22,532 nt of DNA from the NCBI GenBank assembly GCA_002350765.1, contig DEFK01000008.1, positions 29,972 through 52,503 of the forward strand, given 5' to 3'. Below the pieces are notes generated by a model, which had not been told where the DNA came from, searched no databases, and was given only the letters and a program-made list of their open reading frames with translations. This document shows, piece by piece, positions 15,501-21,504 of this stretch (the stretch's first letter is position 1; each line of letters opens with the position of its first letter). Source of the DNA: Ruminococcaceae bacterium UBA2854. GTDB lineage: Bacteria; Bacillota; Clostridia; Oscillospirales; Acutalibacteraceae. A program made the translations under genes and the position numbers.

Positions 15501-16610
15501 GTTAAGAAGATTCACGAGAGTGAGCATAATAACACGCTTTCGCTTATCGAGAGCGGAAAGATTCAGTACGTTATCTCGACCTCGGCTAAGGGAAGAATCC
15601 CGAGCCGTGACTCGGTTAAAATCAGACGTAAGACCGTAGAGAGAAATATTCCGTGTCTTACATCGCTCGATACCGCGAACGCTCTCGCGGACTGTTTAAG
15701 AAGCCGTTATTCCCAGGTCAGCACAGAGCTTGTGGATATTAACAATATGCGCTCCGATAAGATGATGCTCCAGTTCACTAAAATGGAGGGCGCCGGTAAC
15801 GACTATATCTATTGCAGTACATTCGACCAGGAAATCAATAACCCCGAGGCGCTTTCGGTAAGACTTTCCGACCGCCACTTCGGTATCGGCGGCGACGGCA
15901 TTATATTAGTATGTCCGTCCGATGTAGCCGACGCTAAAATGCGTATGTTTAACCTCGACGGAAGTGAGGGTAAGATGTGCGGTAACGGTATCCGCTGTGT
16001 GGGTAAATTCCTGTACGACCATAATATGCTGGATATTAAAGAGCGCGACGAGATTACTATCGAAACTCTAAGCGGAATCAAGAACCTTAAAGCCTTTACA
16101 CGTGACGGCGAGGTTACGACGCTCCGCGTAGATATGGGTAAGGCGGAGCTTAATCCGAAGAATATCCCCGTAAAGAGTGATAAACAGAGTATGATAGGCG
16201 AGCGCGTTACTATCGGCGGTAAGGATTACGACGTAACCTGCGTATCTATGGGTAACCCCCATTGTGTAGTCTTTGTCGATAATGTAGACGGCTTCGATTT
16301 AGAGCATATCGGACCTCAGTTCGAGAACGACCCGATATTCCCCGAGCGCGTCAACGCCGAGTTTATTAAGGTGCTTAACGACCATACAATCAAGATGAGA
16401 GTATGGGAGAGAGGCTCGGGCGAAACCTGGGCTTGCGGTACAGGCGCCTGCGCGGTAGCTGTAGCGGCTTGCGAGAACGGCTACTGTAAGAAGGGCGAGG
16501 ACATCACCGTTAAGTTAAAGGGCGGCGACCTTATTATCAACTATACCGACGACACCGTTTATATGACGGGTGAAGCTACGAGAGTATTTGACGGCGTTAT
16601 AGAAATTTAA
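12558..16610 (+). CDS. carB-dapF: CarB-DapF fusion: carbamoyl-P synthase large subunit plus diaminopimelate epimerase
   Basis: One uninterrupted frame of 1350 aa joins two complete enzymes. Residues 1 to about 1068 are CarB: N-terminal ATP-grasp half (VIGSGPIVIGQ, GGTGGGIVNN), linker, second ATP-grasp half starting near 545 (VIVFGSGPIRIGQG) and a C-terminal MGS-like allosteric domain (about 930-1050). From about 1069/1070 (ATG 15762 or 15765) the protein is DapF, about 281 aa: MLQFTKMEGAGNDYIYC, the first catalytic Cys in MCGNGIRC, GNPHCVVFV and the second catalytic Cys in WACGTGACAV. Both catalytic Cys are present. DapF interconverts LL- and meso-diaminopimelate for lysine and peptidoglycan. 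Start ATG 12558 lies 10 bases after GAGGAG (12542-12547); ATG 12549 is too close. No ribosome site precedes the dapF portion. Both other frames stop at the junction (TAA 15758, TGA 15763), so a single-base change, real or an assembly error, could separate the genes. Confidence 0.93.
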   Translation: MPLKPDIKRVMVIGSGPIVIGQAAEFDYAGTQACRALKEEGLEVILVNSNPATIMTDNAMADKVYIEPLTLEIVKRIIIKERPDSLLSTLGGQTGLTLSMQLAKEGFLDKYGVKLLGAVPETIDKAEDRQMFKDTMLEINQPVIPSTVVNDVEAAVDFADEIGYPVIVRPAFTLGGTGGGIVNNEEELREIASNGLELSPITQCLIEKCISGWKEIEFEVMRDSLGNVITVCSMENFDPVGVHTGDSIVIAPAVTLADKEYQMLRSAALNIISALKVEGGCNCQFALNPETFEYAVIEVNPRVSRSSALASKATGYPIAKVAAKIAIGYTLNEIKNAVTGSTYACFEPALDYVVVKLPKWPFDKFVYAKRSLGTQMKATGEVMAIAPTFEQAIMKAVRGAEISHDTLDDEMFEEMTDEQVKDRLSVCDDLRMFCVYEALKRGISVDTIHEITLIDEWFLEKLVNIIKVGEKLKSGDMSWDLYKEAKETGFLDRTIEKFSGEKIGKTLMPVYKMVDTCAAEFNAETPYFYSTFDEENEAEEFIKEKNSDKKTVIVFGSGPIRIGQGIEFDYASVHCVWALKKAGYEVVIVNNNPETVSTDFDTADRLYFEPLTNEDVMGIINTEKPYGVVVAFGGQTAIKLTQFLDEQGVNILGTSYDAIDMAEDRERFEELLESHNIARAKGVTVMTLEEALEAAEKIGYPVLLRPSYVLGGQNMIIAFNEADVKEYMGIILAQEIENPILIDKYLMGTELEVDAICDGEDILIPGIMEHVERSGVHSGDSIAVYPAWNVTDDMVEIIIEATRNLALSLKTKGLVNIQYIVYNGELNVIEVNPRSSRTIPYISKVTGVPMVDLATKAMLGEKLKDMGFGTGLYKKSPYYAVKVPVFSFEKLINVDNHLGPEMKSTGEVLGVAGTLEEALYKGLIGAGYKMQRGGGVLVTVRDSDKAEIGDIVKKYSDMGFSIYATEGTAEVLKSYNIDASIVKKIHESEHNNTLSLIESGKIQYVISTSAKGRIPSRDSVKIRRKTVERNIPCLTSLDTANALADCLRSRYSQVSTELVDINNMRSDKMMLQFTKMEGAGNDYIYCSTFDQEINNPEALSVRLSDRHFGIGGDGIILVCPSDVADAKMRMFNLDGSEGKMCGNGIRCVGKFLYDHNMLDIKERDEITIETLSGIKNLKAFTRDGEVTTLRVDMGKAELNPKNIPVKSDKQSMIGERVTIGGKDYDVTCVSMGNPHCVVFVDNVDGFDLEHIGPQFENDPIFPERVNAEFIKVLNDHTIKMRVWERGSGETWACGTGACAVAVAACENGYCKKGEDITVKLKGGDLIINYTDDTVYMTGEATRVFDGVIEI

Positions 16611-16624
16611 TATTATTAATGTAA

Positions 16625-16655
16625 CGGGTTGGCTCAGCGAGTCAGCCCGTTTTTT
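16625..16655 (+). terminator. Terminator of the carB-dapF cluster
   Basis: A 10-bp stem with two G-U pairs, CGGGTTGGCT / AGTCAGCCCG, loop CAGCG, followed by six T. It lies 14 bases after the stop codon and separates the fusion gene from dapL. Confidence 0.88.
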
Positions 16656-16739
16656 AGCAAGATATTTATAGAATAAATTCATAAATCATCTTATTTTAAA
16701 AAGAAAACCCGTTAAAATTGAATTTTTAGCCTGCATAAC

Positions 16740-16768
16740 TTGCATTATTACCTTTTCTATGGTATCAT
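16740..16768 (+). promoter_or_regulatory. dapL promoter, extended -10
   Basis: TTGCAT (16740-16745), a 17-base spacer and TATCAT (16763-16768) with TG one base before the -10. The block from CTATGG onward is nearly identical to the gdhA promoter. The leader is about 17 nt, with no lysine riboswitch. Confidence 0.75.
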
Positions 16769-16791
16769 ACTGAAGTAACAGAGGTGATTTT

Positions 16792-17976
16792 ATGAAGATT
16801 AATAAGAATTTTGACAACCTTGTTCCCAACTATCTCTTTGCCGAGGTAGCTAAGAGAACGAATGAGTTTATAAAGAATAACCCCGATAAGAAGGTTATAA
16901 AGCTCGGTATCGGCGACGTTACCCTGCCTTTAGCTCCAGTGGTAGTTGAGGCTATGAAAAAGGGCGCGGACGATTTAAGCCGTAAGGAAACCTTTAAGGG
17001 TTACCCCGAGTACGAGGGCTACGACTTTGTAAGAGAAGCTGTTTCGGGCTATTATAAGAGCTTCGGAGTAGAGGTGAAGGCTGACGAGGTGTTTATCTCG
17101 GACGGCGCGAAGTCCGACTGCGGAAACATCGGCGATATTTTCTCCGCCGACAATACCGTTATGGTGACTGACCCCGTATATCCAGTATATGTGGACAGCA
17201 ATATTATGGCAGGACGTAAGATTGTCTACGCCGATTCGAACGAGGAGAACGGCTTTGCGGCTATGCCTCCCGAGGGAGTAAAAGCCGATATTATCTATCT
17301 CTGCTCTCCGAATAACCCGACGGGCTCGGCGTATAATTACGACCAGCTTAAAGCCTGGGTCGATTACGCTAACGCGAATGACGCGATTATCCTCTACGAC
17401 GCCGCTTACGAGGCGTTTATTACGGAGGATATTCCCCGCTCGATTTACGCCGTAGAAGGCGCTCGCACCTGCGCGATTGAAATGTGCTCGCTCTCAAAAA
17501 CCGCGGGCTTTACGGGTACACGCTGCGGATATACAATAATTCCTAAGGAGCTCGAGCGTGACGACCATAATATCTATAACCTTTGGTACCGCCGTCAGGC
17601 TACTAAGTTCAACGGCGTTTCGTGGCCCGTACAATGCGCCGCCGCGGCTGTGTTCAGCGAGGAAGGTCAGAAACAGATCAAAGAAAACCTCGAGTATTAT
17701 AAGGAAAACGCGCGTATAATTTCCTCGGCTATGGACGAGCTCGGAATTTACTATACGGGCGGTAAAAACTCTCCGTATATCTGGCTGAAATGCCCCTGCG
17801 GTATGGGAAGCTGGGAGTTCTTCGACTTCCTGCTCGAGAAAGCGAATGTTGTCGGTACACCCGGTGAGGGCTTCGGCGGCAACGGCGCGGGCTATTTCCG
17901 CTTAACCTCATTCGGCGACAGGGATAATACAATCGAAGCCGTAGAGAGAATAAAGAAAGTAATAAGTAATATGTAA
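16792..17976 (+). CDS. dapL: LL-diaminopimelate aminotransferase
   Basis: This PLP enzyme converts tetrahydrodipicolinate directly to LL-diaminopimelate using glutamate, bypassing the succinyl or acetyl branches. At 394 aa it is close to the usual length (about 390-410). Family signs are FAEVAKRTNEFIKNNP, KLGIGDVTLPLAP, SDGAKSDCGNIGDIF, SPNNPTGSAYNY and the PLP Lys236 in SLSKTAGFTGTRCGY. ATG 16792 follows GAGGTGA (16781-16787). Its product is the substrate of DapF, encoded just upstream as the C-terminal part of the fusion, so the dapF-dapL order is retained although a terminator and a new promoter lie between them. It has its own terminator. Confidence 0.95.
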   Translation: MKINKNFDNLVPNYLFAEVAKRTNEFIKNNPDKKVIKLGIGDVTLPLAPVVVEAMKKGADDLSRKETFKGYPEYEGYDFVREAVSGYYKSFGVEVKADEVFISDGAKSDCGNIGDIFSADNTVMVTDPVYPVYVDSNIMAGRKIVYADSNEENGFAAMPPEGVKADIIYLCSPNNPTGSAYNYDQLKAWVDYANANDAIILYDAAYEAFITEDIPRSIYAVEGARTCAIEMCSLSKTAGFTGTRCGYTIIPKELERDDHNIYNLWYRRQATKFNGVSWPVQCAAAAVFSEEGQKQIKENLEYYKENARIISSAMDELGIYYTGGKNSPYIWLKCPCGMGSWEFFDFLLEKANVVGTPGEGFGGNGAGYFRLTSFGDRDNTIEAVERIKKVISNM

Positions 17977-17980
17977 TAAG

Positions 17981-18013
17981 AAACGCCTGACGTAACGCTT
18001 ACGTCAGGCGTTT
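17981..18013 (+). terminator. dapL terminator
   Basis: A perfect 15-bp stem (17981-17995 with 17999-18013; arms start AAACGCCTGACG) with a CGC loop and a TTTT end lies 4 bases after the dapL stop. A shorter T-rich stretch CTTTTTT follows at 18021-18027. Confidence 0.88.
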
Positions 18014-18029
18014 TGTAACACTTTTTTAA

Positions 18030-18058
18030 TTGAAATTATAAAACGTATGATTTATAAT
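18030..18058 (+). promoter_or_regulatory. Promoter of the toxin-like peptide mRNA
   Basis: TTGAAA (18030-18035), a 17-base spacer and TATAAT (18053-18058). The predicted start near 18065 gives an unusually long and structured leader of about 90 nt for a 24-codon gene. Confidence 0.8.
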
Positions 18059-18095
18059 TATTTAAGGAGTTGTCCGAATAACGGAAGCGGTTAGT

Positions 18096-18148
18096 CCTCT
18101 TGAGTTAATCCAAGAGGTAGTCCCTCTTGAGATTTATCGAGAGGGGGT
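18096..18148 (+). promoter_or_regulatory. Structured leader that can hide the ribosome site
   Basis: Hairpin 1 pairs CCTCTTG (18096-18102) with CAAGAGG (18111-18117). Hairpin 2 is a 9-bp stem pairing CCCTCTTGA (18122-18130) with a segment ending AGAGGG (18137-18145) and so covers part of the ribosome site AGGGGGT (18142-18148). Alternatively CAAGAGG (18111-18117) can pair with CCTCTTG (18123-18129), which destroys both and frees the ribosome site. Confidence 0.65.
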
Positions 18149-18155
18149 GTGCGAT

Positions 18156-18230
18156 ATGCCCGATTGGTACGTACCAATTCTTATATTGATATTTGCTACA
18201 GGATACATTTTGTGCATAAGAAAAAAGTAA
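18156..18230 (+). CDS. 24-aa hydrophobic peptide, putative type I toxin
   Basis: The peptide starts MPDWYVPILILIFATG, has one membrane-length hydrophobic segment (about residues 6-20) and ends in a basic tail CIRKK. ATG 18156 lies 7 bases after the G-rich ribosome site; an in-frame GTG at 18147 is possible but overlaps that site. Dedicated promoter, long structured leader, tiny membrane peptide with a charged C-terminus, terminator overlapping the last codons and a convergent antisense promoter together match the architecture of type I toxins of Firmicutes (TxpA/RatA, Bsr/SR and Fst-like systems). I cannot match the peptide to a named family. Toxicity is inference. Confidence 0.72.
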   Translation: MPDWYVPILILIFATGYILCIRKK

Positions 18231-18309
18231 CCGCCGAATGGTGAAGTCAGGCGATTACTTTTGTAATTTGCTAAAGGATTAACCGTGTTATCGGTCAACT
18301 CCGTTTTCT
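18221..18309 (-). ncRNA. Putative antisense antitoxin RNA
   Basis: A promoter just past glyQS (18343-18316, minus strand) and the shared terminator define an RNA of about 88 nt running toward the toxin gene. It overlaps the 3' end of the toxin mRNA by about 40 bases, including the last two codons. Its 5' part can form a 7-bp hairpin, TTGACCG / CGGTTAA with a 6-base loop, a possible contact loop. There is no open frame of note. Layout is as in RatA/SR-type antitoxins. Confidence 0.65.
18223..18262. terminator. Shared bidirectional terminator
   Basis: Arms AAAAGTAACCGCC (18223-18235) and GGCGATTACTTTT (18250-18262) pair with one mismatch on the plus strand. On the minus strand that position becomes a G-U pair and the stem is followed by TTTTTTC, so it is stronger for leftward RNA. 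It ends the toxin mRNA and, in the other direction, the antisense RNA and probably glyQS transcripts. Confidence 0.8.
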
Positions 18310-18315
18310 ATTATA

Positions 18316-18343
18316 ATTATAACACTATTTAAACTATTGTCAA
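18316..18343 (-). promoter_or_regulatory. Antisense RNA promoter
   Basis: On the minus strand TTGACA (plus 18343-18338), a 16-base spacer, then TATAAT (plus 18321-18316) directly followed by a second TATAAT. The -35 begins one base after the glyQS stop codon. ACTTGACAATAGT is shared with the glyQS promoter. Confidence 0.8.
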
Positions 18344-18344
18344 G

Positions 18345-19721
18345 TTAAAACTTAACGAGCTCGGTGATATAGTCGTGGAGCTTGTCGATAGCGATTCTCT
18401 CCTGCTCCATAGTATCGCGGTTACGGATAGTAACGCAATTGTCCTCCAAGCTGTCGAAATCGTAGGTGATACATACGGGAGTACCGATTTCGTCCTGACG
18501 GCGGTAACGCTTGCCGATAGAGCCCGCGTCATCGTAGTCAACCATAAAGTCCTTAGCGAGGCTGTCGAATACTTCCGTTGCCTTGTCGCCGAGCTTCTTG
18601 GAGAGCGGAAGCACAGCCGCCTTGAACGGAGCGAGCGTCGGATGAAGTCTGAGCACGGTTCTCTTATCCTTCTCGTTGATTTCTTCCTCGTCGTACGCTT
18701 CGGTCATAATCGCGAGGAAAAGTCTTTCTACGCCGAGCGAAGGCTCGATAACGTACGGAATGTACTTCTCGTTAGTCTGCGGGTCGAAGTATTCTAAGCT
18801 CTTACCGCTTGTATTGATATGCTGAGTGAGGTCGTAGTCGGTTCTGTCGGCAATACCCCAAAGCTCACCCCAGCCGAAGGGGAAGAGGTACTCGAAGTCG
18901 GTAGTAGCCTTACTGTAGAAGCTTAATTCCTCCTTGTCGTGGTCGCGGAGTCTGAGGTTTTCCTCCTTGATATTGAGCGAATACAGCCAGTCGCGGCAGA
19001 AGCTTCTCCAATAGTCGAACCATTCTAAGTCGGTGTCGGGCTTACAGAAGAACTCAAGCTCCATCTGCTCGAACTCTCTTACACGGAAGATAAAGTTACC
19101 TGGTGTAATCTCGTTTCTGAAGCTCTTACCGATCTGCGCTACGCCGAACGGTACTTTTTTACGGCTTGTTCTCTGGATATTCGCGAAGTTTACGAAAATA
19201 CCCTGAGCGGTTTCGGGACGGAGATAAAGCTCGTTCTTAGTATCCTCGGTAACGCCCTGGAATGTCTTGAACATTAAGTTGAACTGACGAATGTCGGTAA
19301 AATTCTTCTTTCCGCAGTTAGGACAGGGAATATCCTTTTCCTTTATATAGTCCATCATCTGCTCGTTAGTCCAGCCCGCTACGTTGGTGCCGTCGAAATC
19401 CTCGATAAGGTTGTCGGCTCTGTGGCGTGTTTTACATTCGCGGCAGTCCATAAGCGGGTCTGAGAATCCGCCGAGGTGGCCTGACGCGATCCATGTCTGG
19501 GGATTCATAAGAATCGCGGAATCCAGTCCTACGTTGAGCTTGTTCTCCTGAACGAACTTTTTAAGCCACGCTTTTTTTATGTTGTTCTTGAGCTCTACGC
19601 CGAGCGGGCCGTAATCCCAGGTGTTGGCTAAACCGCCGTAAATCTCGGAACCGGGATATACAAATCCTCTGCCCTTACAAAGAGCTACAATGCTTTCCAT
19701 ATTCTTTTTGTTGTTATCCAA
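18345..19721 (-). CDS. glyQS: Glycyl-tRNA synthetase, single-chain dimeric type
   Basis: This cytoplasmic class II synthetase charges tRNA-Gly. At 458 aa it belongs to the single-chain homodimer type, not the alpha/beta GlyQ+GlyS type. Seen in order: ALCKGRGFVYPGSEIYGG near the N-terminus; a zinc-site pattern CRECKTRH ... CPNCGKK; motif 2 FRNEITPGNFIFRVREFEQM; motif 3 region EPSLGVERLFLAIMTEAY; and an anticodon-binding domain (about 350-455). I choose TTG 19721 as start: it lies 6 bases after GAGGG on the minus strand, whereas the in-frame ATG 7 codons later (19700) has no ribosome site, and an ATG at 19790 lies in the promoter. The leader is about 35 nt, too short for a T-box. No private terminator; the antisense promoter follows at once. 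Confidence 0.94.
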   Translation of the reverse strand: MDNNKKNMESIVALCKGRGFVYPGSEIYGGLANTWDYGPLGVELKNNIKKAWLKKFVQENKLNVGLDSAILMNPQTWIASGHLGGFSDPLMDCRECKTRHRADNLIEDFDGTNVAGWTNEQMMDYIKEKDIPCPNCGKKNFTDIRQFNLMFKTFQGVTEDTKNELYLRPETAQGIFVNFANIQRTSRKKVPFGVAQIGKSFRNEITPGNFIFRVREFEQMELEFFCKPDTDLEWFDYWRSFCRDWLYSLNIKEENLRLRDHDKEELSFYSKATTDFEYLFPFGWGELWGIADRTDYDLTQHINTSGKSLEYFDPQTNEKYIPYVIEPSLGVERLFLAIMTEAYDEEEINEKDKRTVLRLHPTLAPFKAAVLPLSKKLGDKATEVFDSLAKDFMVDYDDAGSIGKRYRRQDEIGTPVCITYDFDSLEDNCVTIRNRDTMEQERIAIDKLHDYITELVKF

Positions 19722-19761
19722 GTTAAACCCTCGTTTCTTACTGATTTTACATACATTTAAT

Positions 19762-19790
19762 ATAGTAATAAAAAAGAGCACTATTGTCAA
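19762..19790 (-). promoter_or_regulatory. glyQS promoter
   Basis: On the minus strand TTGACA (plus 19790-19785), a 17-base spacer and TACTAT (plus 19767-19762). Confidence 0.75.
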
Positions 19791-19914
19791 GTAATAATAC
19801 AGGATAATTTTGTCTATAAAAAAATGTCAATGTCATTGTTGCATAAATTTAGCGCCTGATATTTGTATAAGATAATAAAAAAAGCACCAATATTAAAATT
19901 TTTATTAAAACTGC

Positions 19915-19943
19915 TTGAAAATAATTCTATTATCATATATAAT
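19915..19943 (+). promoter_or_regulatory. Promoter of the 417-aa secreted protein
   Basis: TTGAAA (19915-19920), a 17-base spacer and a perfect TATAAT (19938-19943). The leader of about 50 nt has a small hairpin TCCGC-TTCT-GCGGA near 19958-19972 and AGGAGG at 19983-19988. It diverges from the glyQS promoter. Confidence 0.85.
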
Positions 19944-19998
19944 ATGTATAAGCTTAATCCGCTTCTGCGGAAAATAATATTTAGGAGGTTTTTAATTA

Positions 19999-21252
19999 AT
20001 GAAAGCATTAAAGAAAACATTAAGCTTAGTTCTTGCTGTATGCATCCTCGCTTCTATGGCTTGCGTAGCAGCAGTATCAGCTTCAGCAAACGCTGGAGAT
20101 TCTGTACACAGAAAACTTGTTACTGACGTTGTTAACTCAGAGGATCAGGTAGACACACATACTTATATGTTCTACGTTCCCGATGATTGGAAAAATGAGT
20201 ACAATGACTATTACGATTTAACACCCAACCATTTTGCCGCAGGTATCTATTGGTGGGAAGGCCCCTATAACTGTAAAGATTATCAGGGCGATTTAGAGAA
20301 CGCTTGGCCCGGCTACGCTGTTACTGAGACAGTAGAAGGCCAGCCCAACATCTACGTTGCTAAAGTTCCTGTAACAGCTGGTAAGATTATCTGGAACAAC
20401 CTCGTTGACGGTGGTACAGATAAAACAAAGCCCATCTACACAGCAGCTATCCAGTCAATGGACATCCCGCACGAGTACTATGATCCCGACGAGGACGGCT
20501 ACGGCTTCTATCCTGAAGGTATTCCCGAGGGCTTCGACAATATGATTTTCGTATGCAACCCCAAGGCTACTGAAGAGAACCCCTTAACTCATAAGTTTAC
20601 TTATAAGGGCGTTTGGATGTACTACTACGGCAACGGCGAGTATGGTATCTACAAGACTCGTGACGAGGCTGTTGCTAACAACGGCGTTCTTAAGGACGGC
20701 GCTTTCCCGAAGTATGGTCTTGACACTGACGTTAAGGATATTGAAGTTAAGGTTGGCCAGACTGATCAGGTTACAGTAAACGACAGCGACGCTAAGTCAG
20801 CAATCGAAGATCCTTCTATCGCTTCTATTTCTCAGAACGATACAGGTGTTGTAACTGTTAAGGGCCTCAAGGCTGGTAAAACTAACATCGTATTCTCCTT
20901 AGATAAGGACGGCGAAGTTGAGACAGTTAAGGTTGCTGTTACAGTTAAGGCTGCTGACAAGAAAGCTAACACAATGTCTGTTAAGTCTACTAATAAGACT
21001 TATAAGGTTAGCAAGCTTAAGAAAAAGGCTCAGTCTTATAAGGCTATCACAGTTTCTAAGGCTCAGGGTAAGGTAACTTACAAGGTAACTAAGAAGAACT
21101 CTAAGCTCACATTCAAGAACGGTAAGGTTACTGTTAAGAAGAAGACTAAGAAGGGTACTTATAAGATTACTGTTAAGGTAACAGCTGCTGGTAACGCTAC
21201 TTACAAGTCCAAGTCTGTTTCCAAGACAATCACAGTTAAAGTTAAAAAATAA
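19999..21252 (+). CDS. Secreted protein: putative carbohydrate-binding N-domain, Big_2-like domain, Lys-rich tail
   Basis: The 417-aa product has a signal peptide with KALKK, a hydrophobic stretch about 8-25 and a probable cut after SASA (residue 30). The N-terminal domain (about 45-225) is aromatic-rich: FYVPDDW, AAGIYWWEGPYN, NAWPGY, KIIWNNLVDGG. The WPG and I-I-W/F-N-N signatures resemble CBM26/starch-binding folds; this is inference. A Big_2-type Ig-like domain follows (about 245-320, VKVGQTDQVTV ... VVTVKGLKAGKTNIVF). The tail (about 323-417) is an Ig-like beta module with Thr/Val/Lys alternation, extremely Lys-rich, a type often seen at the ends of Clostridia surface proteins. No anchor motif or dockerin. 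Start ATG 19999 follows AGGAGG by 10 bases. Its signal peptide is related to that of the next gene. Confidence 0.85.
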   Translation: MKALKKTLSLVLAVCILASMACVAAVSASANAGDSVHRKLVTDVVNSEDQVDTHTYMFYVPDDWKNEYNDYYDLTPNHFAAGIYWWEGPYNCKDYQGDLENAWPGYAVTETVEGQPNIYVAKVPVTAGKIIWNNLVDGGTDKTKPIYTAAIQSMDIPHEYYDPDEDGYGFYPEGIPEGFDNMIFVCNPKATEENPLTHKFTYKGVWMYYYGNGEYGIYKTRDEAVANNGVLKDGAFPKYGLDTDVKDIEVKVGQTDQVTVNDSDAKSAIEDPSIASISQNDTGVVTVKGLKAGKTNIVFSLDKDGEVETVKVAVTVKAADKKANTMSVKSTNKTYKVSKLKKKAQSYKAITVSKAQGKVTYKVTKKNSKLTFKNGKVTVKKKTKKGTYKITVKVTAAGNATYKSKSVSKTITVKVKK

Positions 21253-21270
21253 TTAAATCGATTACTTTTT

Positions 21271-21298
21271 ACGGCTCCCGTATGGGAGCCGTTTTTTT
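21271..21298 (+). terminator. Terminator of the 417-aa secreted protein gene
   Basis: A perfect 9-bp stem ACGGCTCCC / GGGAGCCGT with a GTAT loop, followed by a T-run (TTTTTT). Confidence 0.92.
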
Positions 21299-21432
21299 GT
21301 GACGTGAAACATTGATAATTTTTTGTCAAAGTGTACAGTTTTAGTTCTTATTTATAAAAATAAAAAATAAATTTTAGTCAAAATAACCAAATAACAGCCT
21401 ATAATTTTTAACTTTAAATTTTTTAGGAAGTA
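21299..21432. other. A+T-rich spacer
   Basis: I see no gene. TGTACA occurs near 21332 and again near 21469, inside the leader of the next gene, which might be a protein site, but two copies of a 6-base palindrome prove little. Confidence 0.3.
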
Positions 21433-21461
21433 TTGAATAAATTTAGTTAGCGTAGTATAAT
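21433..21461 (+). promoter_or_regulatory. Promoter of the dockerin/CBM26 gene
   Basis: TTGAAT (21433-21438), a 17-base spacer and TATAAT (21456-21461). The leader is about 37 nt with AAGGAGG at 21492-21498. Confidence 0.8.
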
Positions 21462-21504
21462 TAAAATGTACATTTTTGTATAACTATATTTAAGGAGGAA
21501 AGTT

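Noticed and set aside
15735..15765. Internal ribosome site giving a separate DapF
   Set aside because: No purine-rich AGGAGG-like sequence occurs in the 25 bases before ATG 15762/15765. Low-level internal initiation cannot be excluded.
16656..16791. Lysine riboswitch ahead of dapL
   Set aside because: The promoter lies only about 24 bases before the gene and the transcribed leader is far too short.
19722..19784. T-box leader for glyQS
   Set aside because: The leader is only about 35 nt with no specifier loop, T-box sequence or terminator.
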